Source: an uncultured Myxococcaceae bacterium
GTDB lineage: Bacteria; Myxococcota_A; Polyangia; Polyangiales; Ga0077539
Direction: 5' to 3'
Length of the DNA: 64,000 nt
NCBI GenBank assembly: GCA_945952225.1
Contig: CAMFHP010000020.1
Span: 29,113 to 93,112 of the forward strand
Shown here: positions 26,014 through 35,234 of the stretch, one piece after another
How the letters are laid out: each line of letters opens with the position of its first letter
Numbering within the stretch: position 1 is the first letter of the stretch
Notes under the pieces: model-generated
Database searches by the model: none
The model's input: only the letters and a program-made list of their open reading frames with translations
What the model was told of the DNA's origin: nothing
Translations under genes and position numbers: made by a program

Positions 26014-26823
26014 CTACCGATCGACGCCGAGCAGGTGCTCCAGCGGGTGGAGCAGCGGGCGCACGTAGCTCCAGCTGAAGCGGTAGTCGAAGAGTTCCTG
26101 CCGCACCTCGGGCCACGGGCATCCGCCCACGATCGACTCGACGGCGGCGACCATCACCCCCGTACGATCGCGCCCCGCGCGGCAGTGGAAATAGAACACC
26201 GCGCCGGGCTCGTCGCGCAGCGCGTCCTGCACGTAGCGCACGACCGATCGCATCTGGCGCTCGTTCTCTTCGGGCACGTCGCGCGTCGTCTGCACGTTGA
26301 AGTAGCGCATCGCACGATCGGGGTGCCGACGGTTGAACCCCTCGACCGCGTCGCGCTCCGAGCGCATGCCGCCCACGAGCGAGTCGCCGTAGATCTCCCC
26401 CGGGCGCCGCAGGTCGATGACGTGCGTGACCCCGTACGTCGTGCCCAGACACTCGATGCCGCGGAGGCTCAACGGACTCCCGCGGTAGAACTGCCGATGG
26501 AGCCCCTCCGTCCACCGCGCGCTGCATCCGGGGAGCGCGCGCACGGGCGAGAACTTCCGGATGCTCAAGAAGTTCTCCCGTCCCGGCAGCGCCTCCGCGG
26601 TCTCGGGACACACGCCCCCCGACGGCAGCTCGGGCCACGCGCTCGCACGCACACGCCGCGGCGCACGACGATCGGAGAGCACCTGCGCGGGCAGCGACAT
26701 CGGCACGGCCAGACACGACACCGCGAGCAGCACCGGCGCGACCGTCGACGCACGCACGCGGAGCCCCCGGGTGTGCTCCTCGCGACGCGTGCGCGATGCG
26801 GGTTCGTCGGCGTTCGTGCGCAT
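26014..26823 (-). CDS. Exported or membrane-anchored PTP/DSP-like phosphatase
   Basis: A protein of 269 aa. A hydrophobic segment near residues 28-47 (APVLLAVSCLAVPMSLPAQ) suggests export or anchoring. The catalytic loop is HCRAGRDRTG, a full HC-x5-R phosphatase signature followed by TG. The upstream THVIDLRRPGE strand has the L-R form seen in Siw14/DSP-type phosphatases. It may act on phosphotyrosine, inositol phosphates or lipids, outside or at the membrane. The start Met at 26823 is chosen because it places the hydrophobic segment close to the N-terminus. It is the first gene of the phosphatase-SRPBCC-AlkB set. Confidence 0.78.
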   Translation of the reverse strand: MRTNADEPASRTRREEHTRGLRVRASTVAPVLLAVSCLAVPMSLPAQVLSDRRAPRRVRASAWPELPSGGVCPETAEALPGRENFLSIRKFSPVRALPGCSARWTEGLHRQFYRGSPLSLRGIECLGTTYGVTHVIDLRRPGEIYGDSLVGGMRSERDAVEGFNRRHPDRAMRYFNVQTTRDVPEENERQMRSVVRYVQDALRDEPGAVFYFHCRAGRDRTGVMVAAVESIVGGCPWPEVRQELFDYRFSWSYVRPLLHPLEHLLGVDR

Positions 26824-26973
26824 CGGGCGCGGTTGTACTGCAAGCACGCGGGGCTTCCAACGGTGCGCCGCGTTGGGCCACGGATCCGACCGCACGTTCA
26901 CGCTGCACGCAGCGGAGACGCGCGCGTTTTCGCCCGTCGCGACGACGGCCCGCACGATGCTGAGAAGGGACGC

Positions 26974-27300
26974 ATGAACCGCAACACCTTCTTCGGCTCG
27001 CTGCTTCTCGCTGCGCTCGCTGGCTGCTCCGATCCCGCGCCGCTCACGGCCGATGCGACCGTCGACGTGGCGCCCGCCGACGTGCCCACGGGAGACCGCC
27101 CCGACGCGTCGTTCCGCTGCCCCGCGGAGTCGCTCGACGCGCTCTTCTCGCGCTCGTGTGCGGGCCTCGAAGGCACCGAGTGCCGCTACGGCTACACCGT
27201 GCCCGCCTGCGGTGGACGCACGCAGACCTGCCGCGCCGGACGCTGGGAGGAGATCCACACGGACCCGCAGGCCGCGTGCTTCGACGCCGGACGCGACTGA
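26974..27300 (+). CDS. Small Cys-containing lipoprotein
   Basis: A protein of 108 aa. The signal peptide ends LAALAGC (Cys19), followed by a short Ala/Asp/Val linker and a mature domain with six Cys, probably disulfide-bonded. No known family is recognised. It converges with the coiled-coil gene 18 bp downstream. Confidence 0.68.
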   Translation: MNRNTFFGSLLLAALAGCSDPAPLTADATVDVAPADVPTGDRPDASFRCPAESLDALFSRSCAGLEGTECRYGYTVPACGGRTQTCRAGRWEEIHTDPQAACFDAGRD

Positions 27301-27318
27301 GCGGCGCAAGAGGAACGA

Positions 27319-28005
27319 TCAGGCGGGCGTCGGCTCCGGCGCGGGCTTCGCGCGGGTCTTCTTCGCGGGCTTCTTCACCGGCGCGGTCACACGGAAGAGC
27401 GCGTCGAAGAGGCCCACGAAGCCGTCGTCTTCGGCCCATCGCGCGGCGCGCTTGAGCGCACCGAAGCACTGCTCCCACGGCAGCGCGAGCGCATCGCGAC
27501 GGCCGCGCGCCGCGGTCACCGCCGCCGCGTGCGGACCGAGCTTCCTGATCGCCGCATCGACCGCATCGGCGGCCTTGTCGGCGCTGGCGCACACGCGGGC
27601 GAGCGCCTTGTCGTCGGCCTTGCGCTTGCGCACGTTCGCGGTGAGCGCGCGCAGCTTCGCGGCCTCCGTCGCGTACCCGAGGCGCTTCAGGTCCGCGGGC
27701 GGAACCTTCGAGAGCCCACGAAAGGGCGAGAGCCTCGGCTGCCCTGCGGTGACGAGCGCGACGGCGAGCGCGTCGACCTGCTCGTCCTGCGTGACGTCGG
27801 CCTCGGCCACGGCCGATTGCGCCTTCGCGAGCTTCTCCTCGGCGGCGTCGACCGCCTGCTGCGCCTTCGTCAGCGCCGCGTGCGCCTTCGCAAAGGCCGC
27901 GAGCCGCACCTTCACCGTCTTCGTGTCGACCGTCGTCGCGCGCGTCAACACCGCATCCCCCGTCGCGATGCGACCGCGGTGTGTGCCCCCTTCGAGAACT
28001 GCCAT
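27319..28005 (-). CDS. Coiled-coil protein of unknown function
   Basis: A protein of 228 aa. The N-terminal region (about 25-70) is a heptad-rich helix (AFAKAHAALTKAQQAVDAAEEKL...), and more helices follow. The C-terminus is a Lys/Pro/Ala tail (KKPAKKTRAKPAPEP) that resembles basic nucleic-acid-binding tails. The start is the Met at 28005, which has a strong AGGAGG (28017-28012) six bases upstream; an upstream in-frame start has none. The flanking 42-bp repeat lies just upstream. A role in DNA binding is only a guess from the tail. Confidence 0.7.
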   Translation of the reverse strand: MAVLEGGTHRGRIATGDAVLTRATTVDTKTVKVRLAAFAKAHAALTKAQQAVDAAEEKLAKAQSAVAEADVTQDEQVDALAVALVTAGQPRLSPFRGLSKVPPADLKRLGYATEAAKLRALTANVRKRKADDKALARVCASADKAADAVDAAIRKLGPHAAAVTAARGRRDALALPWEQCFGALKRAARWAEDDGFVGLFDALFRVTAPVKKPAKKTRAKPAPEPTPA

Positions 28006-28107
28006 CGAGATCCTCCTGTGACCCGTCACGATGCACGACGGCGCGAAGGGGCATCAAGCGCGTTGTGTCCGCACGTCGCGGCACCGTGCGCGCGGCGCAT
28101 CGAGTGG

Positions 28108-28348
28108 GCGTTGCCGACGTGGCCTGCGCATCCAGCGCGACGCGAGTGGGCGTTGCAGACGTGGAGTGCGCATCCAGCGCGACACGAGATGGCGTTGCAG
28201 ACGTGGAGTGCGCATCCAGCGCGACACGAGATGGCGTTGCAGACCCTGAGTGCGCATCCGGCACGGCGCCAGATGGCGTTGCAGGTGCGGAGCGCGCATC
28301 CGGCGCAGAGCCAGAGCGCGTTGCAGATGCGGCGCGCATCACAGAGCC
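28108..28348. repeat. 42-bp tandem repeat, six copies
   Basis: A GCGTTGC marker recurs at 28108, 28150, 28192, 28234, 28276 and 28318, exactly 42 bp apart, with GCGCATCC in most units. Copies 3 and 4 are nearly identical; the end copies have diverged. The period is a multiple of three and several frames are open, but no frame has a good start. It occupies most of the 390-bp gap between the divergent coiled-coil and lipoprotein genes, where promoters should be. Confidence 0.85.
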
Positions 28349-28395
28349 GGGCGCGGTGCGTTGCGCGACGCGGGATGCTGCGATAGCGAGGAGGG

Positions 28396-28968
28396 ATGAA
28401 GCCAATCCTCCTCCCACGAAGCCCCCTTCTGCTCACGCTGATCGTGGTGGCGTGCTCCGATCGCCCGTTCACCGACGAGACGTGTTACTCCGACGTGGAT
28501 CCGACTCCGGTGGGGACCTCCGTCGGCCTCGCGATCTTCGACCAGCGCGGTCAGCCGGTCTGCGCATCGGCGCGGATCACCGCGCAGCAGGGACGCGGGC
28601 CGGAGTTCGTGCTCGCGCGCGCGTCCAACAACTACGCGGAGCTGTCGCCCGACGGCCATCACGGGCTCCGGTGGGGCGCGTCGTGCAACGCGTACGAGGG
28701 AGTGCCGGGGGGCGGCCCTGGAGTACCCGGTCTCCTCCGATGCAGCGACCCGCTGAACTGGCGCGTCGAGGCCGAGGGATGTGAGCCCGCGCGCGGGTCG
28801 TGGTCGTGGAACGACAACACCTTTCCCGGAAGCAACGGCATCAGCTTTCAGGTGACCGTGCGCCTGCGCTGCAACGGCGTCTCCGATGGCGGCGCGCGTG
28901 CCGACGCGAGCACCGATGCGGGTGCGGATGCGAGCGCCGATGCGCGCTCCGACGCCGGCCGCGACTGA
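28396..28968 (+). CDS. Putative lipoprotein of unknown function
   Basis: A protein of 190 aa. A hydrophobic leader ends in VVACSD (Cys about 20). The mature domain is beta-rich with several Cys and a GASCNAYEG..LRCSDPLNW segment. A repetitive Ala/Asp tail (about 165-190) is placed at the C-terminus, unlike the other lipoproteins here whose Ala/Asp linkers follow the Cys. AGGAGGG stands immediately before the ATG, an unusually short spacing. No family is recognised. Confidence 0.62.
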   Translation: MKPILLPRSPLLLTLIVVACSDRPFTDETCYSDVDPTPVGTSVGLAIFDQRGQPVCASARITAQQGRGPEFVLARASNNYAELSPDGHHGLRWGASCNAYEGVPGGGPGVPGLLRCSDPLNWRVEAEGCEPARGSWSWNDNTFPGSNGISFQVTVRLRCNGVSDGGARADASTDAGADASADARSDAGRD

Positions 28969-29044
28969 GGCGCGAGACCCACTCGACGACGAACGGCGCG
29001 GGTCGGTATCGTGGGCGTCGACCGTGAAGGAGGTCACGCCGCCG

Positions 29045-30085
29045 ATGTCACAGCACCCACGTCGCCCCCGGTTGCCCCGACAGCCCCTTGCACCTGCGTT
29101 TGCCGACGACCTGCCGCGCGATCGCGACGACGCCGATCGCCACGAGCCCATACGCACGCCCCTTGCGCTACGACCGACGCGCTTGCCCGACCCACGCTGG
29201 GCCGACGACGCGGGTCACGAGTGCGTCGCGCGCTGCGTGCTCGGGCTCACCGCCTACACGCGCCACGACACCCACACGGCGGCCCGTTCTGCGGGTGACC
29301 TGCTCGCGTCGTTTCTCGCGCGCGTCGGGTCGCGCCCGCGGTGGTGGCTGCTCACCTCGACGCAATCGCACTGGATCGAGCTCCGCGCGTGCGAGCTCGA
29401 CGACGTCGTGCGCGGCCTGCAACACGACAGACCCGCGCGGCATCTCTTCGCGCTCCGCCTCGCCGACGCCGTCGATGCGCCGGAGCACTTCTTCGCGTGG
29501 CGCGAGGTCGATCCCTCGCGCGGCAACGGATACCTCCAGCTCGGGTTCGCGCCCCGGCAGGGCGCGGCGGCGCTCTTCGACCTTGCGGCGCAGGCGCGCG
29601 ACACACTTCCGATGTGGTGGGGCGCCGCGGGCTACCTCGTGAGCGAGCACCCGTCGGCGCACTGCACGTCGCTCGACGCGGCGTGGGTCTGGCGGGCACG
29701 CTACCCGGGCCTCGACGTGCACGACCTCGACGTCGCGCGACGCATCGCACACCGCGGCGTGGCGAGCACCAACTGGATCACGCTCCTCGGACGCCCGCTC
29801 CTCGACGCGCGGGGCATCGACGCGCATGCGCTCGCGCGCACCGTCCGTGACGCGGGATGCGAGTGGACCGCGGGCGACTGCGCGGCGATGGTTCGCGCGA
29901 GTGCGTGGCCCTCGTCGGGCGACCGTCACGCCCTCACGCTCGACGACGGCTACCACGCGGCGGCCCATGCGCTGCGTGACCTCTACGCGCCCGAGGCGCC
30001 GCGCATGGCGGGTCCGTTCTGGTACGGCGCACGGTCGCGCGCGTGGGCGCGGCGCTTCCTCGGTGACGAGGTCGATGCGTCGTGA
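29045..30085 (+). CDS. DUF3396-type VI immunity family protein
   Basis: A protein of 346 aa. The C-terminal ~260 residues match the DUF3396 layout: FALRLADA strand, YLQLGFAP, a LPMWWGAAGY segment, ARYPGLDVHD, NWITLLGRPLLD, and a late helix (YHAAAHALRDL). DUF3396 proteins are annotated as type VI immunity family and often sit next to toxin genes; they are thought to neutralise a cognate effector. The start has a full AAGGAGGT (29027-29034) ten bases upstream; earlier in-frame starts overlap the lipoprotein. The stop overlaps the next start (GTGA), so the two products are probably made together. Confidence 0.8.
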   Translation: MSQHPRRPRLPRQPLAPAFADDLPRDRDDADRHEPIRTPLALRPTRLPDPRWADDAGHECVARCVLGLTAYTRHDTHTAARSAGDLLASFLARVGSRPRWWLLTSTQSHWIELRACELDDVVRGLQHDRPARHLFALRLADAVDAPEHFFAWREVDPSRGNGYLQLGFAPRQGAAALFDLAAQARDTLPMWWGAAGYLVSEHPSAHCTSLDAAWVWRARYPGLDVHDLDVARRIAHRGVASTNWITLLGRPLLDARGIDAHALARTVRDAGCEWTAGDCAAMVRASAWPSSGDRHALTLDDGYHAAAHALRDLYAPEAPRMAGPFWYGARSRAWARRFLGDEVDAS

Positions 30086-31362
30086 GCACGCCGACACCCC
30101 ATGTGCCGATCACCCTGCTGCTCGCGGGTGGCGTCGGCGTGTTCTCGCGCGACTGCGCCGTGGCGCTCCTCGAGTGCAACCTCAACCCCGAGTGGATCGG
30201 GCCCTACCACGTCGTGCGCGCGCGGAGGCTCGTCGCCGTGCGCGCGGTGGCCGCGTGGCAACAGGCCGAGCTGCGCGGAGGCCCGCCCGTGCCGCGGCCG
30301 TCCTTCGAAGAGCGATGGCTCGCGGCGAGCACCGCAGGCCACCTCGCACAGGACGCGGCACACCGGCACGGACGGCGCGGCGATCACTGCGCGACGCTCG
30401 TCGACGGCTACACCGAGGCGCACGCGGCTGCGATGCCGACGCTGGGCAGTTCGAACATCCCGGAGACCGTCGAGGGCGCGGTGAGCGCACGGGAGCGAGA
30501 CCTGGCCCACCATCGCCGGAACACGGCCACGCCGCCGGGCAGCGAGGCGTATCCCGCGCATCTGCGCCGCGAGGATCAGAACGAATGCATCCGGGTCGCG
30601 GTGCAGGCGCACGTGAGGAACTTTCCCGACGGCCTCCGCCACACGCCGCACCCGAGGGACGTCGACGCGCCGCCCTTGAACGAGGTCGAGCGGTCACGCC
30701 TCGACGCGCACCAGGCCGCCGCGCGAGCGGCCGCAGCGGCAGACCCGCGCGCCGCCCTCGGCCCCGTCGGCACGCCGGGTTCGTCGGCCACGAGCACGGG
30801 CCCCGAGCGCGGCGCCGTTCCGCTCATCTCCCCGACAACGCCCGGCAGCGCGGCGATCGAGCAGGCGATCGAGTGCCTGCAGGGATACCGCGACGCGCTC
30901 GAAACACCCGCCGCGCGACTCGCCGCCATCGAGGAGGCCATCGCCGACGAGAACCGCGGGCGCGACGACCTCGAACGACAGCGATCGCACGCCCGAACGC
31001 GCGAGGAGCACCTCCGGCGCGTCGACCACGCGCAGCGTGCCGAGGCCGAGGCCAACGAGCGTGTGCGCGCGGCATGGAAGAAGGCCGACGACCACGATCG
31101 CGAGTACTTCCGCCACGCAGACCCGGACGCGCGAAGGCAATGCGACAACCGCGGGATCCGCGACGTGCTCCGCCGCATCGACAACGCCGAGCGCGAGTAC
31201 GCCGTGCGACAGGCGACAACCCGATCGGCGCTCACAGCGCTGCAAAGGCACGATCAGCGCACCCCCGACGGCCAGATCGCATGCCTCGAAGCACAACGCG
31301 CCCGCATCCTCGCGGGCACTCCCCACACGGTCGGCAGGATCCCGGAGTACCAATCCCCATGA
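30082..31362 (+). CDS. Unknown protein coupled to DUF3396 gene; candidate effector
   Basis: A protein of 426 aa from a GTG overlapping the immunity-like stop. The N-terminal ~200 residues contain no known motif. The middle is Ala/Pro/Thr-rich (about 215-270), and residues ~285-400 form charged helices with coiled-coil character. There is no signal peptide, PAAR, VgrG, Rhs or known toxin motif. Its position beside a DUF3396 gene suggests it may be the cognate effector or its carrier, but this is only context. Its stop overlaps the next start (ATGA), so it is translationally linked to the propeller gene as well. Confidence 0.62.
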   Translation: MSTPTPHVPITLLLAGGVGVFSRDCAVALLECNLNPEWIGPYHVVRARRLVAVRAVAAWQQAELRGGPPVPRPSFEERWLAASTAGHLAQDAAHRHGRRGDHCATLVDGYTEAHAAAMPTLGSSNIPETVEGAVSARERDLAHHRRNTATPPGSEAYPAHLRREDQNECIRVAVQAHVRNFPDGLRHTPHPRDVDAPPLNEVERSRLDAHQAAARAAAAADPRAALGPVGTPGSSATSTGPERGAVPLISPTTPGSAAIEQAIECLQGYRDALETPAARLAAIEEAIADENRGRDDLERQRSHARTREEHLRRVDHAQRAEAEANERVRAAWKKADDHDREYFRHADPDARRQCDNRGIRDVLRRIDNAEREYAVRQATTRSALTALQRHDQRTPDGQIACLEAQRARILAGTPHTVGRIPEYQSP

Positions 31363-33341
31363 CGCGCACCCGCAGACACTTCCCCAGCCCCCTGGGGCTC
31401 CGCTTTGAAGCCTGCGTCGGCGATGGCCTCGACGACGCGCTCGCGCTCGCCCATCGATACGGCGCGTACGCCATCCGCGAGGCGCCCGATCCGCGCGCGA
31501 GCGAATACGCGCTCGTTCGCATCCGCCACGGACGCATCACCGCAATCTGGCGCACACGCGGCCACGTCGCCGACATCGCGCGCGACGCCGAGGGGCGCTT
31601 CATCGTTGCGATGTGTCGATCCATGTCGCTGGCCCTCGGTCTCCTCGACGTGCTCGTGCAGGTCGAGGGCGACGACACGTTGACGCTCCGACCGCTGGCG
31701 ACGCTGCCCTCGTCACCTTCGGGTCTCGCGGCGCTCACCGGGGGCGGGGGCGGGGTCGTTTCGTGGCCCTACACCACGTACGACGACGACTTCATCACCG
31801 TGCTCGATGCCGACGGGGTGCACCGGATCCCAACGCGGACGATGGGGATCCTCGAAGAGGTCCGCGGCGTGTCACGCACGCACCTCGTTGCTGCGTACCG
31901 CGACGAGACGTCATCTCGCCTGGCGTGGTGGAACGGCTCCGCGTGGAGCGAACCCGCCGAGTCCCCGGGCTCGCACATCTTCGCGCTGCACACCGTCGAT
32001 GCGCACACGAGCTGGGCGGCGTCGCTCATGCCCAACCGCCTCCTGCGAGCCACAGACGACGTCTGGCACGTGTGCAACAACGCCCTCTCCGATGTGCCGA
32101 TGGCGATCGCCCACGACGCGCGCGGCGTGCTGTTCGCGTTGTGGCGCGGCGGTGTGGCGCGCGCCTCTGGCCCCGCATCCTTCGAGACGCTCGGCGTGGC
32201 GGCACGGAGGCTCCACGTCTCGCGTGACGGCACGCTCCTCGCGACCTCGTACGAGGCGATCGTCGAGTGCGTCGACGACCGCGCGCGCGCCACGCTGCCC
32301 ATCACGGCGCTCGAACAGGTGCTCGACGGCATCGAGCCGCTCTACCTCACGGACCGCCTCGACAGCGACCGTCGCGCATGGGTCACGCAGCCCGCCGTCG
32401 AAGACGAGTACGTGCCGCCGCGCTACCGCTTCTCACGCATCGTCGGCGACAGCTTCGACGACGCGGTGTTCGCGTGCTCGCGCTACGCGGTCATCGACGA
32501 CGACGACGAAGACGACATCGACGCCGACGCCTACGAGTCCTTCGTCGGACATCTCGAAGACGGCGCGATCCGCATCGTGCGCGGGCTCGGCGGAATCGTC
32601 CGCGACATCGCGCGCAGCCCCGAAGGAACCCTCTGGGCGGCCGTCTCCCATCTGCAGGGTCTGGTGCGCGTCGACCTTCGCGGCGAGTGGACGGAGACGC
32701 GCCTCCCCGTCTCATACCCCAACGGTCTGTGTGTGGTCGCCGACGACTGTGTCGTGGCGTGGAGCGGCTCCTCCCCTGGCGCAACGTTCTGGCGCTGGGA
32801 CGGCCATGAGGTGCACCCCATGCCCGCGCCCGACATGGGCGTGTACGCGATGCACGGATGCAGCCCGACCTGCATCGTCGCCGTCGGCACGGCCGGACAC
32901 GTCGCGCGATGGGACGGCGAGGCGTGGCGCATGATCGCGATTCCATCGCGCGCGATGCTCGCGAGGGTGCTGGTGCACAGCCCCGACGAGATGTACGCGA
33001 CGGGCTTTCACGGCGACCTGCTCGAAGGATCGGAACACGGGTGGTCGGCGCGCACCGACGTGTACGCGCGCGTCGTGGCCCGCCACCGCGGCGAGTGGCT
33101 GGTGGCCGGCCTCGACCGCGGCTACGCGGTGTTGCGTGACGAGGGCGCGGTGCGTGTCGATGCGCCGGTGTTCCCGGTGATGATGCACGGAGGCGCCGAC
33201 GCGCTGCTGGTGACGGAGCGCGACGGATGGGTCGAGGTGCGCGAGGGCGTGCCGACGCGACGCATCGACGTCGACGACCTCCGCGAAGTGCTGCGCGATC
33301 GACCACCGACCTGGCCGGGCGACTACCTGCGTCTGCGCTGA
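31359..33341 (+). CDS. Two-lobed propeller-like protein A
   Basis: A protein of 660 aa with no signal peptide. It starts FEACVGDGLDDALALAHRY, and near residue 365 an equivalent segment reads FSRIVGDSFDDAVFACSRY, so the two halves look like duplicates. Repeated short strands (WAASLMPNRLLRATDDVWHV, TLWAAVSHL, FWRWDGHEVHPMP, VARWDGEAWR) are typical of Kelch/WD-like propellers. The next gene is a clear paralog. Its ATG overlaps the previous stop. The role in the DUF3396 module is unknown. Confidence 0.7.
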   Translation: MTRTRRHFPSPLGLRFEACVGDGLDDALALAHRYGAYAIREAPDPRASEYALVRIRHGRITAIWRTRGHVADIARDAEGRFIVAMCRSMSLALGLLDVLVQVEGDDTLTLRPLATLPSSPSGLAALTGGGGGVVSWPYTTYDDDFITVLDADGVHRIPTRTMGILEEVRGVSRTHLVAAYRDETSSRLAWWNGSAWSEPAESPGSHIFALHTVDAHTSWAASLMPNRLLRATDDVWHVCNNALSDVPMAIAHDARGVLFALWRGGVARASGPASFETLGVAARRLHVSRDGTLLATSYEAIVECVDDRARATLPITALEQVLDGIEPLYLTDRLDSDRRAWVTQPAVEDEYVPPRYRFSRIVGDSFDDAVFACSRYAVIDDDDEDDIDADAYESFVGHLEDGAIRIVRGLGGIVRDIARSPEGTLWAAVSHLQGLVRVDLRGEWTETRLPVSYPNGLCVVADDCVVAWSGSSPGATFWRWDGHEVHPMPAPDMGVYAMHGCSPTCIVAVGTAGHVARWDGEAWRMIAIPSRAMLARVLVHSPDEMYATGFHGDLLEGSEHGWSARTDVYARVVARHRGEWLVAGLDRGYAVLRDEGAVRVDAPVFPVMMHGGADALLVTERDGWVEVREGVPTRRIDVDDLREVLRDRPPTWPGDYLRLR

Positions 33342-33370
33342 CCGAACGAACACATCCCCGGCCCCACCGC

Positions 33371-35113
33371 ATGAACTCCCCATCACGCCCCCGCGCGCAC
33401 GACGACCCCCTCCGCTTCGTCGCCTGTGTCGGTGACGGACTCGACGACGCCCTCGCGCTCGCCACGCGCGACGCGTCGCTGCCTGCGCGCGACCTCCCCG
33501 ACCCGCGCGCGACGGAGTACGTGCTCGCGCGCATCCGCCACGGACGCATCACCGCGGTGTGGCGCACGCGCAGCGAGGTCGTGGGCCCGGTGCGCGACCG
33601 CGCGGGGCGCTTTCTCGTCGCGATCGAGCGTGCGGTGAGCGGCGGCGCGCTGAACGTCGGCGACGCGCTCGTGTCCGTCGAAGGCGACGACACGCTCACG
33701 CTGCGCCCACTCGCGATGCTCCCGTCGCCCCCGGGCGGCCTCGCGTGCCTCGCCGATGGAACGTGCGTCGTGTGGCCGCGCATGTGCCTCTCCGACGCGC
33801 AGATCACCCTGTTTGACGGCGCGCACAGCACACACGTCGCGACGCCCGACGAGGGATGCATCCACACGGTGCACGGCGCATCGCGCGACGATCTGCTCGC
33901 CTCGATTTCGGAGGGCGCCAGGGCCCGCATCGCGCACGGGAACCGATCGCGCTGGACCTTCGCCCCCCACGACCTCGGCGTGCTCGTCACGGCGCTCCAC
34001 GCCCGCGACGCGCACACGGCCTGGGCCGCGAGCGTTGTGCCCGACCGCCTGCTCCGCGCGACCGACGGCGTGTGGCACGTGTGGAACGACGCGCTGCCCT
34101 CCCCCTGCCACGCGATCGTCGACGACGGACGCGGGCTTCTCCTCGCCCTCGACGGCGTCGGCATCGTGCGCGTCGCCGACCGCGCGCTCCGCGACGTGCT
34201 CGGGGTCGAAGCGCACGCGCTCCATGGGGGGGCTGCGGGCGTGCTCCTCGCGACCTCGCCCACGGCGCTCACGGCGCTGCGCGACGACCGCGTGGAGGCG
34301 ACGCTCCCGATCGCGGACCTCGCGCGCGCACTCGGCGACACCGAAGCCCTGTACCGCACGGCGCGTATCGACAGCGACCGCCGCGCGTGGAGCGCCGTGT
34401 ACTCCCTCGATCGCCCGCGGCTCCCGCTCTACGAGCGCTTCGCGCGCATCGTGGGGGCGAGCTTCGACGACGCGGTGTTCCTCGCGTCGAGGCGTGCAGA
34501 GCGTGACGGTCGTTGGGACCTCGCCACCTGCGAGTGGATCCTCGGCCACGTCGACGACGGCGCCATCCGCGTGGTGCGCACGACGGCCACGGAGGTCTGC
34601 GACCTCACGCGCAGCCCCGATGGAACGGTCTGGGCCGCAGCCTCCACCCGCGAGGGTCTGTGGCGCCTCGATCCGCGCGGCGCATGGGTCGAGACGCGGT
34701 TTCCCGTTCCCCATCCGCGCGGCGTGTGTGCGCCCGCCGACGACTGCGTGGTGGCCTGGGGCGGGCTCCGCGACGCGCAATCGTTCTGGCGCTTCGACGG
34801 ACGCACGGTGCACCCGATGCCCGCGCCGCCGATGCACGTGGTCGCGATGCACGGCGTGGCGGCGGACCTGCTCGTGGCCGTGGGCGATGGCGGTCTCGTC
34901 GCACGATGGGACGGCGCCGCGTGGCACCCGAGCGCGCTGCCCACGTCAGACGCGCGCGATGGGGTCGGCGACGTGGACGCACAGAGCGAGACGCGGCTGG
35001 TGACCGACGAGCACGGATGGGCCGAGACGCGCGACGGCGTGACGCTGCGGCGCCTCGACGGCGACGACCTGCGCGAAGCATTGCGCCACACACGCCCGCA
35101 CTGGTGGCCCTGA
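33371..35113 (+). CDS. Two-lobed propeller-like protein B, paralog of A
   Basis: A protein of 580 aa. It aligns with protein A over almost its whole length: FVACVGDGLDDALALATR at the start, IRHGRITAVWRTR, VSVEGDDTLTLRPLAMLPS, a second-lobe FARIVGASFDDAVFLASRR near residue 360, and WAAASTREGLWRLDPRG. It is shorter because it lacks several loops and the last segment of A. It starts 29 bp after A and is cytoplasmic by sequence. Tandem duplication is clear; function is unknown. Confidence 0.72.
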   Translation: MNSPSRPRAHDDPLRFVACVGDGLDDALALATRDASLPARDLPDPRATEYVLARIRHGRITAVWRTRSEVVGPVRDRAGRFLVAIERAVSGGALNVGDALVSVEGDDTLTLRPLAMLPSPPGGLACLADGTCVVWPRMCLSDAQITLFDGAHSTHVATPDEGCIHTVHGASRDDLLASISEGARARIAHGNRSRWTFAPHDLGVLVTALHARDAHTAWAASVVPDRLLRATDGVWHVWNDALPSPCHAIVDDGRGLLLALDGVGIVRVADRALRDVLGVEAHALHGGAAGVLLATSPTALTALRDDRVEATLPIADLARALGDTEALYRTARIDSDRRAWSAVYSLDRPRLPLYERFARIVGASFDDAVFLASRRAERDGRWDLATCEWILGHVDDGAIRVVRTTATEVCDLTRSPDGTVWAAASTREGLWRLDPRGAWVETRFPVPHPRGVCAPADDCVVAWGGLRDAQSFWRFDGRTVHPMPAPPMHVVAMHGVAADLLVAVGDGGLVARWDGAAWHPSALPTSDARDGVGDVDAQSETRLVTDEHGWAETRDGVTLRRLDGDDLREALRHTRPHWWP

Positions 35114-35234
35114 GCGCCGCGCCGCCCTCTCCCCTTCACACGACGATGGTACGCGCTTCGCGAAAGGCGCATCCAACACGGCAACGCACGCGGGGCTGCG
35201 CAGCGCGCGCATCGGCCGCGAGAAGGGCACGGAC

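Noticed and set aside
28108..28348. CRISPR-like array
   Set aside because: Units are contiguous 42-bp tandem repeats with no unique spacers and no cas genes nearby.
29045..31362. Complete type VI secretion effector cassette
   Set aside because: Only the immunity-like family is recognised; no VgrG, Hcp, PAAR or Rhs sequence occurs in the window, so I do not call a T6SS locus.
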